Source of the DNA: Cochliopodium minus
Lineage: Eukaryota > Discosea > Himatismenida > Cochliopodiidae
Reading direction: 5' to 3'
Assembly: GCA_024220525.1 (NCBI GenBank)
Contig: JAMYWO010000638.1
Location: 1-11,550, forward strand
DNA: 11,550 nt
The notes under the pieces were generated by a model. It was not told the origin of the DNA, ran no database searches, and was given only the letters and a program-made list of their open reading frames with translations. The position numbers were made by a program, and so were the translations under genes. Positions 8,333 through 11,550 of this stretch are shown here, one piece after another (within the stretch, counting starts at the first letter, position 1; every line of letters starts with the position of its first letter).

Positions 8333-8448
8333 CAAAGATTTTTTAAAGGGAAACAAATATTATGTAAAATTAAAAATTCGTTATTTTTTTTTGAAAGGGA
8401 ATAATAAAATTTAAAATAATTATTTTTCTTTTAATCCAAATCCAATTT
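8333..8448. terminator. Convergent 3' spacer between PH gene and BIM1-like gene
   Basis: Only 116 bases separate the two stop codons. An AATAAA at 8403-8408, 71 bases past the PH stop, is a candidate poly(A) signal for the PH gene. No clear AATAAA is visible for the minus-strand gene before its transcript would run into the PH coding exon, so the 3' UTRs may overlap. ACAAAGATT is repeated in tandem across the PH stop (8323-8340). Confidence 0.45.
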
Positions 8449-9319
8449 TTATCTCAAATAAATATCAGCACATTGGTAGAAAGTGAGACCGATATTGGTG
8501 TCTATAAAAATAAAAAAATAAAATTTATAAGCGAAGAAAATAAAATTTTTTTTTTACTGTAAACGACTTGGATGACTCCTCTTTGTGCTTGGTTTACGAT
8601 TGGGAATTTAAGTTGGTTGATGTAGAGGGTCAAACTGGAGGAGTTGGTATCTGGGATGGTTGCGAGATTGGTGAATGAAGATGGGTTCTCATATCTTCCC
8701 CTGATCATTAAAGGACATATCAAAGAGAAATTTAGAAAAAAAAAATTATTTATTTTTTTTGAGAATTACAAAGAAAATTCCAAATTTATATTATTTTATA
8801 AATTTCATTTTTAACGTATACATTTCGAATTTATAAATGAACCGGAAAATATTTGATCTATGTGTAATTGAAGAATTATAAATAAAATTATAATTTGATT
8901 TACTTCAATCAAATAAAGATAGTTTTGAATAATATTATTATAAGCTCATTTTGGATGATTTTATAAATTTGAAAATTACTTAATATGTCTCAATAAAATT
9001 TGTGAGGGTATGAATATCAGAAGGTTTTTGCTTATAAAAATGATTCTTACCATGAGATGGTAAAGTTACCAGGGTTGCTTGGATTGTAGTGGTTCAAATT
9101 CTTTTGGAAAGTTGCGTAGAATTGAGCTGCAGGATGGATCTCGACGGCTGGTTCTTGTGGGTTTCTTCCACCACATGGCCCTTGTTGCAATCCACAATCA
9201 GCAGATGCTTCTTTGTTAAAGTCAGCCAAAGTTCCTCTTTGATGAGGTGCGATCAAGCACAAATGTGCGTTACTGGTGTAAACAATTGCCAACAATACAA
9301 CCAACAAAAGAATTTTCAT
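8449..9319 (-). CDS. Secreted BIM1/X325-like copper-binding protein (3 exons, 154 aa)
   Basis: A small secreted protein of the copper-acquisition-factor BIM1-like (LPMO-like X325) family. Known members bind copper with a histidine brace and are not thought to oxidise polysaccharides. Minus-strand exons: 9319-9051, 8700-8558, 8501-8449, totalling 465 nt. Donors are GTAAGA and GTAAAA. Residues 1-18 form a signal peptide (KILLLVVLLAIVYTSNA). Cleavage after Ala18 would expose His19 as the mature N-terminus, the hallmark of the copper site. HLCLIAPHQRG, GPCGGR (47-52), FQKNLNH (71-77), TIPDTN (104-109) and FYQCAD (145-150) are the conserved blocks. Cys21, 42, 49 and 148 could form two disulfides. 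His77 and Asp150 are my guesses for the other copper ligands. The protein ends right after the domain, with no GPI or anchor tail visible. The ATG at 9319 is chosen because it begins the signal peptide. Confidence 0.9.
8894..8913. repeat. 7-bp hairpin in intron 1 of the BIM1-like gene
   Basis: TTTGATT (8894-8900) and AATCAAA (8907-8913) form a perfect stem with a 6-base loop inside the 350-nt intron. This may be chance in AT-rich DNA. The rest of that intron (8701-9050) shows nothing recognisable. Confidence 0.35.
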
Positions 9320-9711
9320 ATTTATAAAAGAAAAAGTGAATGAATTTTTTTTATAATTTATAAAATATAAAAAAATCAAATAATACTCAATATAAAAATT
9401 CTTCTATCATTTGTAATCATGTTTTTATTCAATCCATTGGATTATTATGATTTAAAAAAAATAATTATATATTTATAATTGTTTAAAAATAAGTATAAGG
9501 AAATAGGAATTGGAAATGGATGAGTGCAAATTGAACTATCAATTCATAATTGTCTTTAATTTCCAAAATTTAAAAAAAAAAAATTTGAATTTGATTTTTC
9601 TCCACAGATAAACTCTTTCCAAGTATAAATTTATTTCCTTCTTTACCATCATTCAATATTCAACTTTTATAAAGCATACCTTTCTGATATTCATTCAATA
9701 AAAAAAAAATA
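9320..9711. promoter_or_regulatory. Divergent promoter region between BIM1-like gene and MYG1 gene
   Basis: The two start codons point away from each other across 392 bases, so both promoters must lie here unless transcripts start further out. The near-palindrome AATCCATTGGATT at 9430-9442 contains CCAAT on the minus strand. A TATAAA-like run lies at about 9358-9365 and a GATA motif (ACAGATAAAC) at about 9604-9613. The stretch from about 9500 to 9540 is less AT-extreme. These motif calls are suggestive only, because no factor or start site is known here. Confidence 0.5.
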
Positions 9712-11550
9712 ATGAAAAGGATAATTCAAGATTCGATTGATATAATCTCAAACAAAAAGATGGAATTGATAAACAAGGTATAAGAACAATATTGAAGTAT
9801 ATATCATCCTCAATATATCTTGATCTCTTCGCAATATCTCAAATTATAAAAAATTAAGAAAAAAATAGGAACACATAGCGTAAAAAAAAAAAAAAATTAA
9901 TATTTGAAGGAGTATTAAATAATTATGGATACAATTATAGGGATCATTTCATGTGGATGAATGGTAAAGATAAAAAAATTTTTTTTTTTTTTTTAATTAT
10001 TTTTCAAAAGTTTGGCTTGTTATATGTTGAAAAAGTTGCCAAGCTTTTCTGAGCACGAGATCATCAGATCAAGAGATCCTAAGGTTTTGGATGAATGCGA
10101 CGTTTTGGGTAAAAAAAAAAAAGAAAAAGAAGAGTTAAATTCACATTTTAAAAAAATTATAAAAAAAATTAATTTAAAGTTGATGTTGGTGGAGTTTATG
10201 ATCACGAAAAGAAAGTAAATGTTTTTGGTTCTTTATTTCAATTTTTAAAATTATTTTTTTGCAAATTTTTTAAATTAATTTTGATTTTTTTTTACTTTAT
10301 TTATTTTATCTGTTATTTTTAATATTCATTGTTTTTTATTATATTTAGTTTAAAATAATTATTTTTAATTTTTTTTATTTTATTTTTATATTGATTTTTG
10401 ATTATTTTGAAAAGAGATACGACCACCATCAAAGAGAGTTCAAGGGAACATTAGGGGAGAACTACAAGACCAGACTTTCAAGTGCAGGGCTCATCTACAA
10501 ACACTACGGTGCGGATTTTATCCAACATAAATATCCGAACCTCAATCCTCTCACTGTCAATTTGATTTATACCAAATTATATTTGGGTTTCGTTGAAGGG
10601 TAAAATTTCTTATTGTCATTTTATTTATTTATTTATTATTTTTTATTTATTTTATAATATTTTTTAAAAATAATTTAAACATTTTTTTACTTATATTATT
10701 TTCATCATTTTTGATTTTTACCCCAATATTTTTTATTTTTTATTTTTTATTTTTTATTTTTTATTTTTTATTTTTTATTTTTTATTTTTTATTTTTATTT
10801 CCATTTTTGATTTTGATTTTAATATTTTTTAAATATTTTTATTTTTTATCATTTTAAAAATTTTTTAAACGTGATTTGATTTTAAATATTTTTTTTTTAT
10901 TTTATTTTTCATCATTTTTCTAGGATTGACGCAATAGATAATGGAATCAATCAATACGATACTGAAATTCAACCAAACTACCAAGAGCACACCAATTTAT
11001 CCTCAAGAGTCGGAAAGTAAAAATCATTAAACAAAAAAAATATAATAAAATAAAAAAATAAAAATAAAAAAATAAAAAATAAAAAATTAAAAAATAAAAA
11101 ATTTAAATTAAAAAAAATAAAAACAAAAAATAAAAAAAATATTAAAAATAAAATAAACAAAATTAAAAAATGAAATATTTTTAAAATAAAATTATTTCAA
11201 ATTATTTAATAGATTAAACCCAGGTTGGAGAGAAAAAAATCCAGATCATCTTGGTGGATTTAAGTAATTTTTTTTAAAGTTTTTTTTTTGTTTCTTTTAA
11301 TTTTTTTTAAAAGTAAAGCAATGGAAATGGCAGGAAGGGAATTTGAGCAATCTTTGGATTCACTTGTTGTAAAAAACTAACAAATATTAAATTGAAATAA
11401 TTTCATTTGAAAAATTAGCTTGACTGGCTTCCTGGTATTTTTTTTTATTATTAATTTTTGTAAATTTTTGTTTTTTATTTTTTTATTTTTTTATTTTTTT
11501 ATTTTTTTATTTTTTATTTTTTATTTTTTATTTTTTATTTTTTATTTTTT
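9712..11550 (+). CDS. MYG1: MYG1-family exonuclease / metal-dependent hydrolase, 5' part (10 exons, cut by window end)
   Basis: MYG1 proteins are DHH-related 3'-5' RNA exonucleases of the nucleus/nucleolus and mitochondria, linked to processing of ribosomal and mitochondrial RNA. Exons: 9712-9777, 9859-9879, 9941-9963, 10011-10108, 10180-10214, 10415-10599, 10924-11016, 11213-11263, 11314-11368, 11419-11434; the last intron runs off the window. That gives about 214 residues; full-length members usually have 300-380, so roughly the last third is missing. Motifs: KIGTHSGSFHVDE (residues 24-36), LACYMLKKLP, IIRSRDP, VDVGGVYDHEKKRYDHHQ with the metal-binding DHH, LSSAGLIYKHYG, DAIDNGINQYD, LSSRVGKLNP, AMEMAGREF and DWLP. 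All match the family in order. The usual Cys/Ala in FH-C/A-D-E/D is Val here. Three exons are tiny (21, 23 and 16 nt). The first ATG is used; Met17 is an alternative. Confidence 0.93.
10728..10790. repeat. Perfect (ATTTTTT)9 heptamer microsatellite in MYG1 intron 6
   Basis: Nine uninterrupted copies of ATTTTTT (A followed by six T) run through 63 bases of a T-dominant intron. The unit reappears at the end of the window and, as its complement, in A-dominant introns. Confidence 0.95.
11036..11160. repeat. A-rich (TAAAAA-type) simple-sequence block in MYG1 intron 7
   Basis: A-dominant AT-only DNA with TAAAAA, TAAAAAA and TTAAAAAA units fills most of this 196-nt intron. It is the approximate complement of the T-rich intron 6 on the other side of exon 7. 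The minus-strand open frame through it translates to a Phe/Leu/Ile run and is not a gene. Confidence 0.8.
11477..11550. repeat. (ATTTTTTT)4-(ATTTTTT)6 array running off the window
   Basis: Four octamers of A plus seven T (11477-11508) pass directly into six heptamers of A plus six T (11509-11550) that continue beyond the window. The array lies in the MYG1 intron after exon 10. The change of period within one array is typical of replication slippage. Confidence 0.9.

Noticed and set aside
7619-8356. Several minus-strand ORFs opposite the last PH-gene exon
   Set aside because: They are antisense shadows of a long, well-composed plus-strand exon and show no domain of their own.
8449-9319. A polysaccharide-cleaving LPMO (AA9-type)
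   Set aside because: The conserved blocks match BIM1/X325-like proteins, which share the histidine brace but are known for copper binding and not for oxidative cleavage.
9869-9879. An 11-nt MYG1 exon starting after AATAG at 9868
   Set aside because: It is out of phase with exon 1. The acceptor ATTAAG at 9858 gives a 21-nt exon KKIGTHS in phase.
10728-10790. CRISPR-like array or origin of replication
   Set aside because: It is a pure 7-nt microsatellite with no spacers, one of many simple AT repeats in the introns.
10978-11160. Minus-strand ORF rich in Phe and Leu
   Set aside because: It spans MYG1 exon 7 antisense and the A-rich intron 7 repeat, so it is a low-complexity artefact.
11369-11382. 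MYG1 ending here with VVKN and TAA
   Set aside because: GTAAAA at 11369 is a normal donor, and the exon at 11419 restores the family's DWLP motif, so the stop lies in an intron.
1-11550. Ciliate-type altered genetic code
   Set aside because: TGA and TAA both end genes and no in-frame stop is needed in the secure exons, so the standard code fits.

Overview
The window is nuclear DNA from a very AT-rich, intron-rich single-celled eukaryote. Four protein genes can be assembled, all with GT-AG introns and the standard genetic code: TGA ends one gene and TAA ends two others, and the spliced frames carry no internal stops. Exons are visibly richer in G and C than introns and spacers, which are long A or T runs. 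An amoeba-like organism would fit, because the secreted BIM1-like protein resembles ones I associate with dictyostelids and other amoebae. That is an inference from recalled family similarity.

Layout. 1-955: spacer, no gene seen. 956-2412 (+): an eight-exon, 315-residue NADPH-dependent reductase of the cinnamoyl-CoA reductase / dihydroflavonol reductase type. 2413-3701: spacer with a TA-flanked foldback element, a hairpin and two doubtful short reading frames. 3702-8332 (+): a large gene with nine exons in my model, encoding three PH domains, a PTB/FERM-C-like fold and a long disordered tail. 8449-9319 (-): a three-exon secreted copper-protein relative of BIM1/X325, convergent with the PH gene. 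9320-9711: shared divergent promoter region. 9712 to the window end (+): the first ten exons of a MYG1-family exonuclease gene, cut by the window edge.

The genes do not form a pathway or operon. They look like ordinary neighbours: a soluble oxidoreductase, a membrane or cytoskeleton signalling adaptor, a secreted copper binder and an RNA-processing nuclease.

The most interesting region is the third PH domain (about 5836-6760). Its reading frame is kept only by three splice donors that lack the GTA/GTG start seen at every other donor in the window. At two of them a better-looking GTAAAA donor lies exactly 10 bases away and would lead to a stop. This could be a splicing switch, a decaying domain, or assembly error. 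RNA reads would settle it. Other points are a mobile foldback element present in both spacer and intron, introns of opposite A/T polarity that could pair across exons, and 16-23 nt micro-exons in the MYG1 gene.
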